NCBI GenBank assembly: GCA_030737835.1
Contig: CM060848.1
Span: forward strand, 6,041,267 to 6,105,266
Origin: Acorus gramineus
Taxonomy: Eukaryota; Streptophyta; Magnoliopsida; Acorales; Acoraceae
Length of the DNA stretch: 64,000 nucleotides
Reading direction: 5' to 3'
In this document: piece after piece, positions 45,497-58,226 of the stretch
How positions within the stretch are numbered: position 1 is the stretch's first letter
How the letters are laid out: each line of letters starts with the position of its first letter
Notes under the pieces: generated by a model
The model's database searches: none
What the model saw: only the letters and a program-made list of their open reading frames with translations
What the model was told of the DNA's origin: nothing
Translations under genes and position numbers: made by a program

Positions 45497-46362
45497 AAAT
45501 GATTAAAAACAAGTTGCTCTCACGCATGCATGATGTTAGTCAAAATCATATTATTTATTATTTTGGCTTTGCAAAATAATAAATCCCTAGTCAAAATCGC
45601 TAGTATTTATTATTTGTTATTATTTTGGCTTTGGCAAAATGTTTTCTTGAAATATATATAGGTGGAACTTTTTTTAAAAAAAATTTGAAAATGACAATAT
45701 AGGTGAAACTTCAAAATCCATTTGAGTGTCGTGTGTGGATACTAACACGTGGGCTGGCTTCGCACACCTCAAGTTATAAAAATAGAGTATTGTTACACTC
45801 AGTTTTTTTTTTAATCTGAAATACAGTTCTATATATGACTTTAGAAATTCAGTAAAGCATATGTCTCATTAGATGTTGTATATACCATATTAAAAAAAAA
45901 TTTACATTTATTAAAAATAGGTTAATTCAACTCGAAATGGAATGATATACACTTTTTATCAAAGCATATATCTCATTAAATGATTTTTGCTATTTTTTAA
46001 AAAATAAAAACATTTAAGATTTAAATTTTGATTAGTGAATATGTCTTAATTTAACATTTTTCATAAAAATACTGTTGAAAATCATTTGAAAGTTCAACTA
46101 ACATGGAAAAGTCCCAATGGCTTCTATCTATAAACAATTAAAACGAGAGGGTGATTGTGACCAATCAACTAACATAAAAGTAAAAATATATATATGTTTT
46201 ATTCAAATTAACAGTCTCACGTACGTGCACTCTCGTTATGCTTTATTCATTTTTAAAAAAAGTTATATTTCATATAACTATAAATATGTATATTTTTATA
46301 AAAATAAAATATACTCTAGCTAGTTATATAATGATTTGCAAATATATATTGTTTTATCGTAT
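45497..46362. other. Intergenic, no gene seen
   Basis: AT-rich. A phrase AAAGCATATGTCTCATTAGATG recurs in variant form around 45854 and 45963. Nothing else recognised. Confidence 0.5.
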
Positions 46363-46944
46363 ACTTCGCCTGAGGGGTGGCCATGGGCCGGGCTCGGGCC
46401 GGGCTTTTTTCGGGCGGGCCTTGACCGGGCTTGAGAGGCTTCGGGCCCGGGTCCGGGCCGGGCCTAAAGTTCAAAATCAAGTCTGGGCCCGCCCATAGGC
46501 CCGGCCACAAACGGCCCAAGTCCGGGCCTGGCCGAACTTAAGGTTCTGGCCGTGCTTTGTGCCCACACCTATTTTTTTCATTTTTTTTAGTTAAATTAAA
46601 ACATACAATAAAGTAAATAAAAAAGTTGAATAACTTGAATTGAACTATGAACAATAAAACTATTTGAATTGAATATTGATATAACTTCACAATAATTGCA
46701 CATTATAAGTTTACAACAAGAAATATTTGAACATTAATTGAATAGCTACTATAAATTCATAGAAAATATTTTAATTGAATATTACAATGATTAAATATTA
46801 TCTTGTGGGTGATGACTGCATCACAATAAAATAAGTACATCCCAACTAGGTTGGCACCTACTCATTTTATCTATCATTTGCACAACTCTACCCAAAGCCA
46901 TCCTTCAAGAAATGACAAGAAAACAAGTAAATTTAAACTAAATT

Positions 46945-48942
46945 TCAATTTAAATTTACAACATCATCAAATTGGTCTCCAAGAGCCTCCTCAACCAAGA
47001 TAGTCTGAGTTCTTTGTTGTGCTTTGTACCAATCTCGTAGGCACACGCACTGCTCGACTACATCTGGATGTAAACGACTTCTATAATCATTCAATACTCG
47101 ATTTCCAGTGCTAAATGCTGATTCTGAAGCAACTTGTGAAGCAGGAACAGTTAATAAGTCTCGAGCCATAGCAGAAAGAACAGGAAATCGATTTTCTTGC
47201 CCCTTCCACCATGCCAAAACATCAAAAGTCCCTTCGCCATCTTCTTCGACATTTGGCTCTTGAAGGTAGCATTGTAGTTCAGATGTACCACTGCCACCTA
47301 GTGACCGGTTCAGAGTGCTTAGTCGCACCTTGAATTGTTTCCACCCTGACACTGATTTTTCCCTCGGTTGTTGTGATGAGGATGTATCGGCTTCACCACT
47401 TTGTCTTTGAGTATTCTCCCTTTGAAACCTGTATTCTTCAAACATAGCTTGTAAAACAGAATTAATTTGAGCAATATTTTCATAATCCGTGCCACTATCA
47501 GGACCATTAAAACATTGATAAATATATTCAACTAAAATTTGCAGACCACTTATTTTAAAACGAGGGTCCATAATAGTGGCTAATCCAAAAATGATGGGAA
47601 TTTTTTCCCAATATTTTCGAAATTTTGCCTCCATTGCTTCACAAATTGGTTCAAAAGCAACTTCATCTCTATGTTGGTTAAAAACATCACAAATATGGAA
47701 CAAATGGAGTAGTACCTGGTTGGAAGTAGCATAATAAATTCCAGAAAAACAAACAGTAGCATTATAAAAAACTTTGAATAAATCTCTAATCATTTCTAAG
47801 CATGCCCAATCTTCAAGACTAATTTCCTCATCATAATTTTTCTGTAACAAATATGTACTAATAACATTTTTATAAGGAAGAGCTGCTTCAATCATCAAAT
47901 AAGTAGAATTCCACCGATGTCTAACATCCGTCGGTATTTTTCTACTTCTAAGACCTGCAGTTTTACATGCTTGACGAAATTCTTGATATCTACTTGTAGA
48001 AGAAAAAATATAAATGAAACATTGTTTTATACGCTCAATAAATGGCTTAACGGCTTCTAAACCATCCTGCACAATAAGATTGAGTATATGACAACAACAA
48101 CGAACATGTAATAATTTGGATGTTTCTAGAAATCTAGCTAAAACATCATTAGAAGAAGCATTATCTAAAGTAATTGTAAAAATTTTCTCATAAATACCCC
48201 AATTTTGAAGTTGGTTGATGATACTAGTTGCCATCGCTTGTCCTGTATGGGGGGCATCAAGATCAGAAAAACAAATAATTCTTTTCTGCAATATCCAATT
48301 TGCATCAATGAAATGAGCTGTTAGTGAAATATAACATAAAGGTTGGTTAGAAGTCCATAAATCAGAAGTTAAACAAACTCTTCCAGGAATATTACTAAGG
48401 GTTACAAGTAAATCTGTCTTCTCTTCAGCATATAATTTTTCGACATCTCTCTTAACTGTGTTGCGAGAAATTGGTTGAAATTGAGGACCAAAAGCTTTTT
48501 GGATCCACTCTTCAAAATCAGGATCCTCAACCCTTGAAAATGGTTGTTCAGTCTTGATTATATATTTCACAGTTTCTCTTCTAGCAACAACTTGATTAAA
48601 ACTAAAATTTGACAATTGCCCAGTCGAAGTTCTACTTAATTGTGATTGAAATTTCGATCCAACAATTTTACGGGTACATTCAGCAGCATGTCTAATTAAG
48701 TGGCTAGTGCCACTAGAAGAATTAGCAGTTAATTCCTTACCACAGAAACGACATTTAGCAACTGTTTTGAAATATCCCGCAGGTTTTGTAGGATCTTGAA
48801 CACTTATCTTGTCAAAAGTGTCCCAAGCTGCTGAAGGTTTTCGTTTTGGTTTGGAGGTGCCAACTTCATCTACAGCAGGGGAACCAACTGATGGATTTTC
48901 AGCATCAGCTCTAAAAACATTATCTGCAGAACTATCAGCCAT
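46945..48942 (-). CDS. hAT transposase with BED zinc finger (Ac/RICESLEEPER type)
   Basis: A 665-residue uninterrupted protein. A basic KPKRK signal (31-35) is followed by a BED zinc finger (W40; C64, C67, H81, H85). The RNase H-like catalytic core has Asp194 in TSDLWTS and Asp260 in TITLDNASSND, followed by the RCCCHILNLIVQ motif. The C-terminal hAT dimerisation region (PF05699; FDVLAWWKGQENRFPVLSAM, then LLTVPASQVASESAFSTG) includes Glu607, the likely third catalytic residue. The family cuts out and reinserts the element, acting in the nucleus on the terminal repeats. No stop or frameshift is present, and the size is normal for plant hAT transposases. With inverted ends and target duplications in place, the element could be functional. 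Domesticated relatives (DAYSLEEPER/RICESLEEPER) exist, but the attached ends argue for a mobile copy. Confidence 0.92.
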   Translation of the reverse strand: MADSSADNVFRADAENPSVGSPAVDEVGTSKPKRKPSAAWDTFDKISVQDPTKPAGYFKTVAKCRFCGKELTANSSSGTSHLIRHAAECTRKIVGSKFQSQLSRTSTGQLSNFSFNQVVARRETVKYIIKTEQPFSRVEDPDFEEWIQKAFGPQFQPISRNTVKRDVEKLYAEEKTDLLVTLSNIPGRVCLTSDLWTSNQPLCYISLTAHFIDANWILQKRIICFSDLDAPHTGQAMATSIINQLQNWGIYEKIFTITLDNASSNDVLARFLETSKLLHVRCCCHILNLIVQDGLEAVKPFIERIKQCFIYIFSSTSRYQEFRQACKTAGLRSRKIPTDVRHRWNSTYLMIEAALPYKNVISTYLLQKNYDEEISLEDWACLEMIRDLFKVFYNATVCFSGIYYATSNQVLLHLFHICDVFNQHRDEVAFEPICEAMEAKFRKYWEKIPIIFGLATIMDPRFKISGLQILVEYIYQCFNGPDSGTDYENIAQINSVLQAMFEEYRFQRENTQRQSGEADTSSSQQPREKSVSGWKQFKVRLSTLNRSLGGSGTSELQCYLQEPNVEEDGEGTFDVLAWWKGQENRFPVLSAMARDLLTVPASQVASESAFSTGNRVLNDYRSRLHPDVVEQCVCLRDWYKAQQRTQTILVEEALGDQFDDVVNLN

Positions 48943-49187
48943 TGTAATGTTAAAAATATTGATATAAATAATATATGAAAGAAGAAAAGAGTTTTAGAGA
49001 GATCAATCAAATGATTTAGCAAAGAACACAAAAACTTCCGCTTGAACTTCGTAGAGCAACTTCAGAGAGTTTGAGAGAGTTTGAGAGTATGAGAGATAAA
49101 TGATTGAAACTTGAAAGGTTATGGAGATATTTATAGTATTTTTATTTATTTTAAAATTTAAATTACAATGGAATCCACCAAATTTCA

Positions 49188-49292
49188 AAAAATAGCTGTT
49201 GGGGAGGGTTTAAAAAAATAGCCGTTGGGGAGAGTTTCAAAAAATAGCCGTTGAGAAGAGTTTCAAAAAATAGCCATTGGGGAGGGTTTTAA
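49188..49292. repeat. Four ~28-bp tandem repeats inside the hAT end
   Basis: Four imperfect copies of a unit with AAAAATAGCCGTTGGGGAG and a GTTT link, lying just inside the GC-rich right subterminal region, upstream of the transposase gene. Confidence 0.75.
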
Positions 49293-49499
49293 AAAAACCC
49301 TTAGGGTCTATGACCGGGCCGGGCTCCGGGCCGGGCTTGGGCCAGGCTCCTTGGGGTTTTTGCCAAGGCCCAAGCCCGGCCCTATGGAAGGTCCGGGCCC
49401 GTGCCAGGCAGCCCAAAGTCCAGGCTGGGCCGGGCTTAGGCCCAGAAATTTCTGGGCCGGGTCCAGGCTCGCGGGCCGTTTGGCCACCCCTAGTTCGCC

Positions 49500-51719
49500 A
49501 GGGAAATGAATTCTCATTTCACGGAGTCCTATGTACCTATATGCATGCAGTACTGCACATAAGAATACGTGGCATGTTTTACATTGAGTAATGTTTATTA
49601 AACCCCATCTTTTAGGTCCCTCTACGAGCTGTATGAGGTGGCAAAGTGATAATACATGTTATATCATTTCATTTTAATTGGTAATCACTTCCCAGAATGG
49701 TTATGCTTCTAATTATTCAACTGTGCATGGAGGAGTATTAATGCTCATTTTTCTTTTTTCAGTTATGCACAATTGAATTGTTATTTATCTATAATCAATC
49801 GTTCTTTTTTTTTTTTTCAGAACACAATTTTATTATGAAGAACACCTAGTAGCATATTAGAATTTCTATTTCACAAGATGTGGTAGTCACTTATTCGTTT
49901 TTGATCGATTTGAATTTCGTTCCATGTTTATCGAATCATGTTATCTTTTTGTAGTTGATCTAAAATAAATCATCAGTTGTGGTTAAACGTAAACCTTTTA
50001 TGATTTTTTTTTTTTTTGAATAACGGTTACATTTTTAAACTAAAACACGAACCTTTTTATGCATTATACTGCTTTATTGATCATCAGTTACATTTATTAA
50101 TGTAAATGTTCACTTCATGCATGTTTTTTTATTGAGCCAGTTACATTTTTATAAATGTAACTAGATAATTGTCTGATGTTAGTTACATTTTTAGAATGCA
50201 TGTAACAAGTCATTGTCGATAGTTTTTATTTTTAATATTTTTATAAATGTAATTAGAAAGCTATTTGATGTTAGTTACATTTCTACAATGTAATTAGTCA
50301 TTTTTTATAGTTTTTGTTTTCAACAGTTGTCTGATATTTTATATATATTTTTTTGAAATTCAGATTCATACTGAAAAAAAAAAAAATTTATTTTTAATAG
50401 TTTTTTTTTTCATGAAATTCTGTTACATTTTTAAATAAAAATTTAGGCCGTTTGAAAGATTTAGAAGAAAAACAATTTAGGTGAGTTTTGGTATAATTGA
50501 AATAGAAATTCAATTAGAATTTAGGTAAAGATTTCGAATTTAAAAATCCGTAAATTTTAGTATGACCGAGATTTATGTGAAAGCTTAATAACCGAATTGA
50601 GAAAAGCAGAGGGATTTGGGTTAATGGAATGGATTTTTAATGAATGATAGATCTGTATAACGCAATTTTAATTTTTTATAAAATTCAAATAACCATCCAA
50701 TAAGAAAATGACACGTAATAGAATTTGTGAGTGAGATTTATAAATTGGGCCTGGGTATTATGATTGTTTTATATTTTCTTAAGTGAGCCTAACGGCGCCA
50801 ACCATGACATCGTACTATAAATTTTGTTGTGAACTACTAAAAATTAGTCCAAAACCTCAGCACTCTTTAATATTCTTTCATGGAAAACGCCTGCTGATCG
50901 TGGACTCAATAATTTCATATGCCCCAACTAACACCTTTAATTTTTTTAATCTATTTATACGTGATAAAATGTATCATGTTATGTATAATAAATGATATAA
51001 TGAAAAAAAAATTGTGATTTTAAAAAAATTTTATAGAGTTAAGAAGATTTTTCCATAAAATAAAATACATTTGGTGGCTCCAAATTTTGCATCCCAGTCG
51101 TTGGTAAGAGGTTGAGTGGATGAAGAGGTGGTGCCACTATTATTTTAGCTAATTTATTTAACTAGTCTATTAGAGCAATAACAACCAATTAAATGAAAGT
51201 GTAGTAAATGATGGTGTAATTGAGATATAAAATGCTGACAAAACAATTTAAATTTTTTGTATAACTTATCCATTCGAAATGCTCTTAGCTACATGAAAGT
51301 TTTCTATAGCAACCAATTAATACGCGCCACATGAAAGGGAAAAAACTAACCTTCACTTCTCTTTCCCTTGGAAGCCGCCGTTCTGGTGGGTCCCACTTCT
51401 TAGCGTATAACACTTTTACTTTATAGCTAATAATCTTTATCTCCTCTTTATATCTCTTGACACAATAACCTAGATAGAAAATTAATTCCATTGGATTTTC
51501 TCACCCTCTTTTATCTTGCTGAAGCTAAAAATGAGGCTCATACATTATCTATTTTTGGTTTATTAATAGTTGAGAAGGATGTCATGAATCTGTTTTTATT
51601 AATATTGGGCTTTTAGCCTCATTCTTATTTATATTTAATAAAAATGGAATTCTATTTTGTAAAAAAAATATTCATTGATAATTATCCATTAGTTAAATTT
51701 TAAAGGTTGTGATTAAAAA
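49500..51719. other. Intergenic, with short GTTACATTT palindromes
   Basis: No gene. Between about 50030 and 50300 the phrases GTTACATTTTT and AAATGTAAC recur several times and can pair as small hairpins. The rest is AT-rich. Confidence 0.5.
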
Positions 51720-51970
51720 CGCTTTCATAAGATTTAATCCCTTCTGCGAGATCAGAACAAACAGGCGAAAGTAGCCTACCAGCTTGATCGTAATTTCCAC
51801 TTATCATCTTTTCTATCACTGTAGGGCCATAAGTGAGGAGTTATGACTTCTCATCATTGGAGGAGCTTTGGTGTGCAAAGGTGATCGAAGCTTGACTGCC
51901 AAGAAGATTGACTTCCAAGGTGGTGCGTTGCCTGATCCCCGTGGGCATTTGAGCCATCTGGGTTAATAAG
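51720..51970 (-). other. Coding-like fragment, unidentified, next to the Copia insertion
   Basis: The minus strand reads, from an AACCCAG/ATG junction at about 51955, MAQMPTGIRQRTTLEVNLLG, then SQASITFAHQSSSNDEKS, one stop, then LLTYGPTVIEKMISGNYDQA and GRLLSPVCSDLAEGIKSYES. It has normal amino-acid composition and looks like a host exon or pseudogene. I do not recognise the family. The Copia element inserted immediately upstream on this strand. Confidence 0.35.
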
Positions 51971-51975
51971 AGCGC

Positions 51976-52296
51976 TGTTATAAATATATGCATTTGAAGA
52001 TACATGCATATATTTGTGGATGACCACACAATAAATAGATTCATCTTGGTATAATGTACTATATTAAAGTTGTAATTCATGCATTTGTGTATGCATTTAT
52101 CTTGGTGTGTATTTTGGGTTTCCTATCATTGTGGTTGTGACCCTATAAATAGAGGGCTTGTGTAACATGAAGAATATCAATGAGAATAGATGAGAAATGA
52201 AATGAGAAGTTCTTGAAGAACAATACTTCCTCTTGTGCTCAAATATCTTTTGTGTTTATTTTGTGTTTCTATCTCTTTTTCTTTTATTTTATAACA
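51976..52296 (+). repeat. Copia 5' LTR
   Basis: 321 bp, TGTTATAAAT...TTTATAACA. Contains a TATA-like CTATAAATAGAGG at about 52143-52155, the expected promoter. Confidence 0.9.
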
Positions 52297-53589
52297 CGTT
52301 ATCAGCACGACGATGCTCTCGAGGTTTGTATTTTGGTGAGTTGATGATGTTCAAATCATCATGAATTTTATTTGATATTTTGTATACAACATAATATACA
52401 CTTTTATAAAAAAATTTATGTTAAAAAAAAAAAAAAAAAAAAGAGGGTGTTGATCTCATACCCTATGCTACATATGTAAATTCACTTTCAGCCATGTTCA
52501 ATATTCCTATCTCATGTAAGTAATATACGGATGAATCCATAGTTCATAATCAAATCCGTATGAATGTTTGAATTGTGCATTTACTTTGATTATGGACTAT
52601 TTCTAATTATCATCTAGTCTTAATTTACTATTCTCCATCTTTAAAGAAAAGTCAATTTAAACTTCTTGATATAAATATACATATATGGTTAATTTATGTG
52701 CACTGTATGGGTGCAATATTTCATTGATATATTTGCATATATTAATTAATGTGTACTTTTATTTTCTGGTTTCATTCTTTATTCATGTGATACTTCGAAC
52801 ATATGGAATTGTATATTAGCCAATAATATCTAGTATCATGGTTAAAATCATTATTTGAATTAAAAAATGAAACGTGTTTTAAATTTGTGCATGTTATCAC
52901 TTGTCAGTACACAAATTATGTCGTCTATGGGTTACAAGTAGAAGTGCTCATTATGAGTCATTTTGTTTATATTTACATCGGGCCATTATACATGTTGCTG
53001 TTCAAAAAAAAAAATTTGTATATACTAATGCATGCCCTTTGATAGAAGTGCTCATTGTGGGTGCTACGTATAGTAACAAGTAGAAATCATATATTGGTTT
53101 TGAATTTTGTTTTTGGTAGAACAGTTAGTTATGATATTTTTTTTATTAATAATGATATTTTTTGTGATGATATCCGGCAACCATATGCTATGATTTAGAT
53201 TAGCATATTTAGATGATACAATTTGCAACTTTTCATTTTTATACTAGTATGCTGATATGAAAAGGATGTACCCTTCACCATGGTATTTTAAAATTTCTAA
53301 TACTTTGAGAGATGTGTTCAAATCAATTATCATGATATAATGCTCACCTGCCACAACCATTATCTAATTAATTTAATTCGGCTTCTATGTGTAGCTATGA
53401 GCAAAATATGCTAATCTGTTCTTCTAATAACGTGGGTTATAGTTATTATTATTTTTGTTAGATAAGCTTGCATAACATGTTTATTTATCACCCCTGTGGA
53501 CATCATACCATGTTGAATTATGTAATGGCTTATATCTTGGTTCATCATCATTTCTTATTTCAATGAAAAAAAAAATGATGAGTACATGT

Positions 53590-53935
53590 ATTTATGAAGG
53601 ACTATGCAAAAGTTATGATTAATAATGTCCTGTAGGACCATACAAAAGGTATGAAATTTTTTTTAGGGATCTTTTAAGGACCATAAAAAAAAAAAAATAG
53701 TATGATAGCATGGATCCCTGAAGGATCATGTAAAAGATATGTCCATACATAAGTATACAAAAATTCTGATATAATGAATCCTTGAAGGATCATGTGAAAG
53801 ATATGTCCATACATGAGTATACAAAAATTCTGATATAATGAATCCCTGAAGGATCATGTAAAAGATAGGACGAACGTGTCCATGAAGGACTACATAATGA
53901 ATCCCTGAAGGATTTGAAAAGAAATACCTCATCAT
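53590..53935 (+). repeat. Tandem repeats inside the Copia fossil
   Basis: Imperfect units of 60-70 bp built on CCCTGAAGGATCATG and AAAGATATGTCCATAC, in the non-coding interior. A (AT)n run follows at 54058-54080. Confidence 0.7.
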
Positions 53936-55936
53936 GAAAGGTCCACTGACCACTATGCTTCAAATATGTGCTCCAATAGTATCAATAGCGAAAACAATAA
54001 TTATTCATCAATTTCATGTATTGTCGTTGCCGAACAATGAATTTTTGATGAAAAATCATATATATATATATATATATATATCAATCCAATGGCTTAGCAT
54101 CCCTGCATGAAGCAAATGCATTTTTTATATTTATTTTAGTCATGGAAGTTGAATGATGAGATCATGTTTTACACATTTAGAAACATAACAATCATAGAGA
54201 TTGTAAAACATCTTAAACCACCAGAAGTGGATTGCTATTGTACAAAAGCAAAATAAAGGGAATAAGTTTGTAAAACAAAGCCCTAAAATTCAAGGAAAAT
54301 TATTGTTGTTCACATAGTGCTGAAAAACATGGTCACGTGCCTGATGTATGATCAGAACTTTGTCAATTATGTATTTATGTTTTTATAATTTTTCTTTATT
54401 TTATGAAATGCACTTTCATGATTTTATATTTATCTTATTTTAAGTTTAACATTCGTTAATGCAAATAATAATACTATTTTTGATATTACACTTGATTGAA
54501 GGCTCCAGAAGAGCAGATATATCAGAAGAAAAAAAAAGGATCAACGATGAATTTGTATACATCTAAATCCAGAAGAATCTACTGAATTTTAAGGATATCT
54601 GTCTTAACAAATATCATATTGTGACTATGAAGTATCTATGCATGAACGACAATCATTTATCCTATACCAGAAGCATACATTAGAAAAGCATTTGGCCAGA
54701 AGCATATCTTATGCAATAAGCATATACAAGAAAAGCATTGCGCTCTCTCCCAACGGGTTATATTAGAAAAGCATATACTAGAAAAACATATAAACGAGAA
54801 GTTCTATGATATTTATGATTTGGCATGATTGTCTCAGATGTTCATTATGATCGTCGTTCTATGGTATGTGATGATGCATTGAACTATTCATTTGGATATA
54901 TAATAAAGAACCAGAAGATTCTTTTTCTTGATGATAGTTAATATTTTTACCGCATGATTTTTGTGGATTGTTATTTCAATGAGACAATATTCCCGTCGTT
55001 AGGGGGAGGAAATATGTCGCTTAAAGAACGACGTGAAATTTATTATAGAAAATTGAGCATCAATGCCGGATGCATTTACTCATACAAAAAAGCGACAATG
55101 TCACATATTCAACTGTAAAAACTAATGTTCAGATTAGTGTTCTTACTGAAAAACTATCAGTATGCCGACTAAATAATTCACAAAACATGCCTGAAGCTTA
55201 GAAGACATATAGGTTCAAAAGATCATTATGTTCTCTGAAAGAGAAAAATAATGCTCCAGAAGAGCCTGAAACACTTGTAAGATCTACATTATTAACTTCT
55301 GCAGAAGATAAAATATCCGAAGAAACATATGTCCCTGAAGTGACATATCCCCAAAGGATATACATGGAAATGAGGAAATTCCATATGTTATACAAATACA
55401 AAAAGATCTTGTGGTATCGCAAACAAGTGATCATTGATGATATATTGTTCTATAGCTGCTAAATTCATGATTTAGAACAATATTCAGTGTATGAATATAA
55501 GGAATGCCAAAAGTGTGGCCGGCCGATTAATGTAAAAGACAAAATTAATTCTCAGAAAGAAAGGTACGAGAAATGTAGATAAAGAGATTAGTGCTCACAA
55601 AGAGACCTCAATACAAGCAGCAAATGCAAATTGATCAATCTCATCTTTCTAATTAAAGATGTAACCCCAGAAGAGGTAGCCCCTGAGGAGGCAAATGTAA
55701 ATATGAGATCTCATTAAATCATAAAGAAGAAAGATGAGATATAATAAAATCATTGTCGACAATGTATATTCATATGATGTTGCTCTTGATATTTTGAGGA
55801 TCATTAACCGTAAAATGTCAAAAAATGTCGACGTAGAAATGATTGGCCAAATTAGAAAAAGGCAATACAGATTGAATTAAATTCGCTAGCGAAACGTGAA
55901 GTATTTAGACTTGTAATCTAAATATATGAAGATGTA

Positions 55937-56165
55937 ATGCCTGTAGGATACAAATGGGTATTTGTAAGGAAGCACAATGACAAAAATGAAATTGTGAGAT
56001 ACAAAGCATGTCTTGTGGCACAAGGTTTCTCGCAGAGACTTGATATTGACTATGAAGAAATGTATTCTCCTGTGATGGATCCAAATCACATTTTGATTTT
56101 TAATTACTTTGGCAGTCTCAAAAGGACTGAGTATGCTTTTAATGGATGTAGTTACAACATATTTA
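55937..56165 (+). pseudogene. Copia reverse transcriptase remnant
   Basis: A stretch including GYKWVFVRKHNDKNEIVRYK and VAQGFSQRLDIDYEEMYSPV is diagnostic of the Copia reverse transcriptase start (RVT_2). Broken. Followed by an (AT)24 microsatellite at 56185-56232. Confidence 0.85.
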
Positions 56166-56181
56166 TATGGAACACTAGAAA

Positions 56182-56234
<53 letters not shown>

Positions 56235-57320
56235 AGATCCTTGAAGGATTTAAAATGCCTGAAACAAATAACGCATCCGAAGCATGTATTCTATCAAAAG
56301 ATCTTTACATGGGTTAAAGCAATCTGGGCGCATTGGAACAATCACCTAAGTGAATATTTTTTTTGAAAGAAGGGTATGAGAACAATCTAATTTGTTCTTG
56401 TATTTTTATCAAGAAATTGGAATCCGGATTTGCTATTATTGCAGTATATGATCATGATTTGAATATATAGGGATTTCTGAAGAGCTTACATAAAAGAAAG
56501 AGTTGATCAAAATGAAAATATTGGAAAAACAAGATATTGTCTCAGCTTGCAGATCGAGCAAAATCCAAGTAGAATCCTTGTCCATCAGACAATGTAGTAC
56601 AGAAAAGTTCTAAAGAACTTTAATATAGACAAATATCGATCCATTAAGTTTTCTTATATATGTCAGGTCATTTGACACAAATAAGGATTATTTTTCATCC
56701 ATAAGAAAATAATGAAAAACTTCTTGGTTCTGAAATACCATATCTTAGTGCAAATAGCATATACGAGTGCAGTAAGTGCTTTATTATATTTCGCACAAGG
56801 TAGATATTGTATTTTTAGTTAACTTGTTGGCCAAGTGTTATTCTACATGAAAACATTGGTATTGTAAAAATGATTTTTTTTTGAAAAACAAATACGGGTT
56901 TATTATATTTAAAATGATTTTCTAGTGGTTAAATATAATTCAACATTCATCATGAAGAAAACATTGCATGTATAACATGATTTAAAGGAGGCTTCATCAA
57001 AAGATCTATTCACCAAAGCATTACCAACCGCGACGTTCAAGAAGCTGAAGCAAAATACTGGAATGCCTCGACTCAAATATGTTCATGCTAAAAACAGGGG
57101 GAGTAATTTAATTCAAAAATATTTGTGTACTGCACTCTTTTTCCTTCGACCCCAGGCTTTTTCCATTGGGTTTTTTCTAGGAAGGTTTTAATGAGGCAGT
57201 ATGAAAACATGTACAAGAATATTGTACTCTTTTTCCTTCACTAAGTTTTTATCCCACAGGGTTTTCTTAGTAAGGTTTTAACGAGGCATATTCTCTGTAT
57301 AATGGTCATCCAAGGGGAAG

Positions 57321-57640
57321 TGTTATAAATATATGCATTTGAAGATACATGCATATATTTGTGGATGACCACACAATAAATAGATTCATCTTGGTATAAT
57401 GTACTATATTAAAGTTGTAATTCATGCATTTGTGTATGCATTTATCTTGGTGTGTATTTTGGGTTTCCTATCATTGTGGTTGTGACCCTATAAATAGAGG
57501 GCTTGTGTAACATGAAGAATATCAATGAGAATAGATGAGAAATGAAATGAGAAGTTCTTGAAAAACAATACTTCCTCTTGTGCTCAAATATCTTTTGTGT
57601 TTATTTTGTGTTTCTATCTCTTTGTCATTATTTCATAACA
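57321..57640 (+). repeat. Copia 3' LTR
   Basis: 320 bp, about 98% identical by eye to 51976-52296. Confidence 0.9.
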
Positions 57641-57645
57641 AGCGC

Positions 57646-58226
57646 AATGATTTTTCACGGGTAGTGTTTCTATTTTAAAAACCTCTGGGAGTCCGATATG
57701 GGCTTTATTCAAGCTTGGGGTGCTCGTAGCATCATGTTTCAATAGGGTTTCCCTAATGATCACGGAGTGAGGAAGGGGTTAGGAACCTCTTCTACCCAGG
57801 AGAGTGCATTGTTGAACGCCCTTTTCTGTATCTTTTTCTTGTCTCTTCCCTACCCTGTACTTTGAGACTTTTGAAACTTCGGTGTTAATATATCGGAGTA
57901 GCAAATGTCCATTGGTTCTGGTAAAAAACAAATCTACTGGCTCACTAGCCTAACCTTATTACATGGTGATGGTGCACTGTTAAAGGCATTGAAATGACTT
58001 GCATTGCACATGTGATGGTTAATGGATCTGGTGGATCCCTCTGTACTTGTGGTCAATCAAGATGAACATTGATGGTGCAGCCGTGCAGGTGATGCTACCT
58101 GAAGCATATTTTTCCCATTATATGATGTGTAGTGAAAATGGGATAGGATGATCTATGGTTTCTACAGGCAACCCAACACACCTGGTGATGGTATGCCTCG
58201 TAGGCTAGGTGGTGCCTGCAACATAA
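57646..58226. other. Intergenic, no gene seen
   Basis: Composition is more balanced than in the neighbours (57650-57950). It may continue the unidentified sequence broken by the Copia insertion, but no reading frame is recognisable. Confidence 0.4.

Larger units (their letters stand above)
46371..49491 (-). mobile_element. Autonomous hAT transposon, apparently intact
   Basis: 3.1 kb. The ends TGAGGGGTGGCCATGGGCC and TAGGGGTGGCCAAACGGCC (inverse of the right end) form imperfect terminal inverted repeats. The 8-bp flanks ACTTCGCC (46363-46370) and AGTTCGCC (49492-49499) differ at one base. Both subterminal zones (46385-46515 and 49310-49480) are very rich in GGCCGGGC-type motifs, likely transposase-binding clusters. 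The single gene inside is a complete transposase. Confidence 0.88.
51976..57640 (+). mobile_element. Ty1/Copia LTR retrotransposon (fossil)
   Basis: LTRs are 51976-52296 and 57321-57640, with a perfect 5-bp target duplication AGCGC (51971-51975 and 57641-57645). A primer-binding-like GTTATCAGCACGA follows the 5' LTR and a purine tract (AAGGGGAAG) precedes the 3' LTR. The two LTRs differ at about five positions over 320, which suggests a young insertion. The interior is heavily broken with many breaks. Recognisable parts are the linker after integrase (about 54990-55900), reverse transcriptase (55937-56165) and the extreme pol end (about 56960-57110). Gag, protease and the integrase core are not recognisable. 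Confidence 0.9.
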
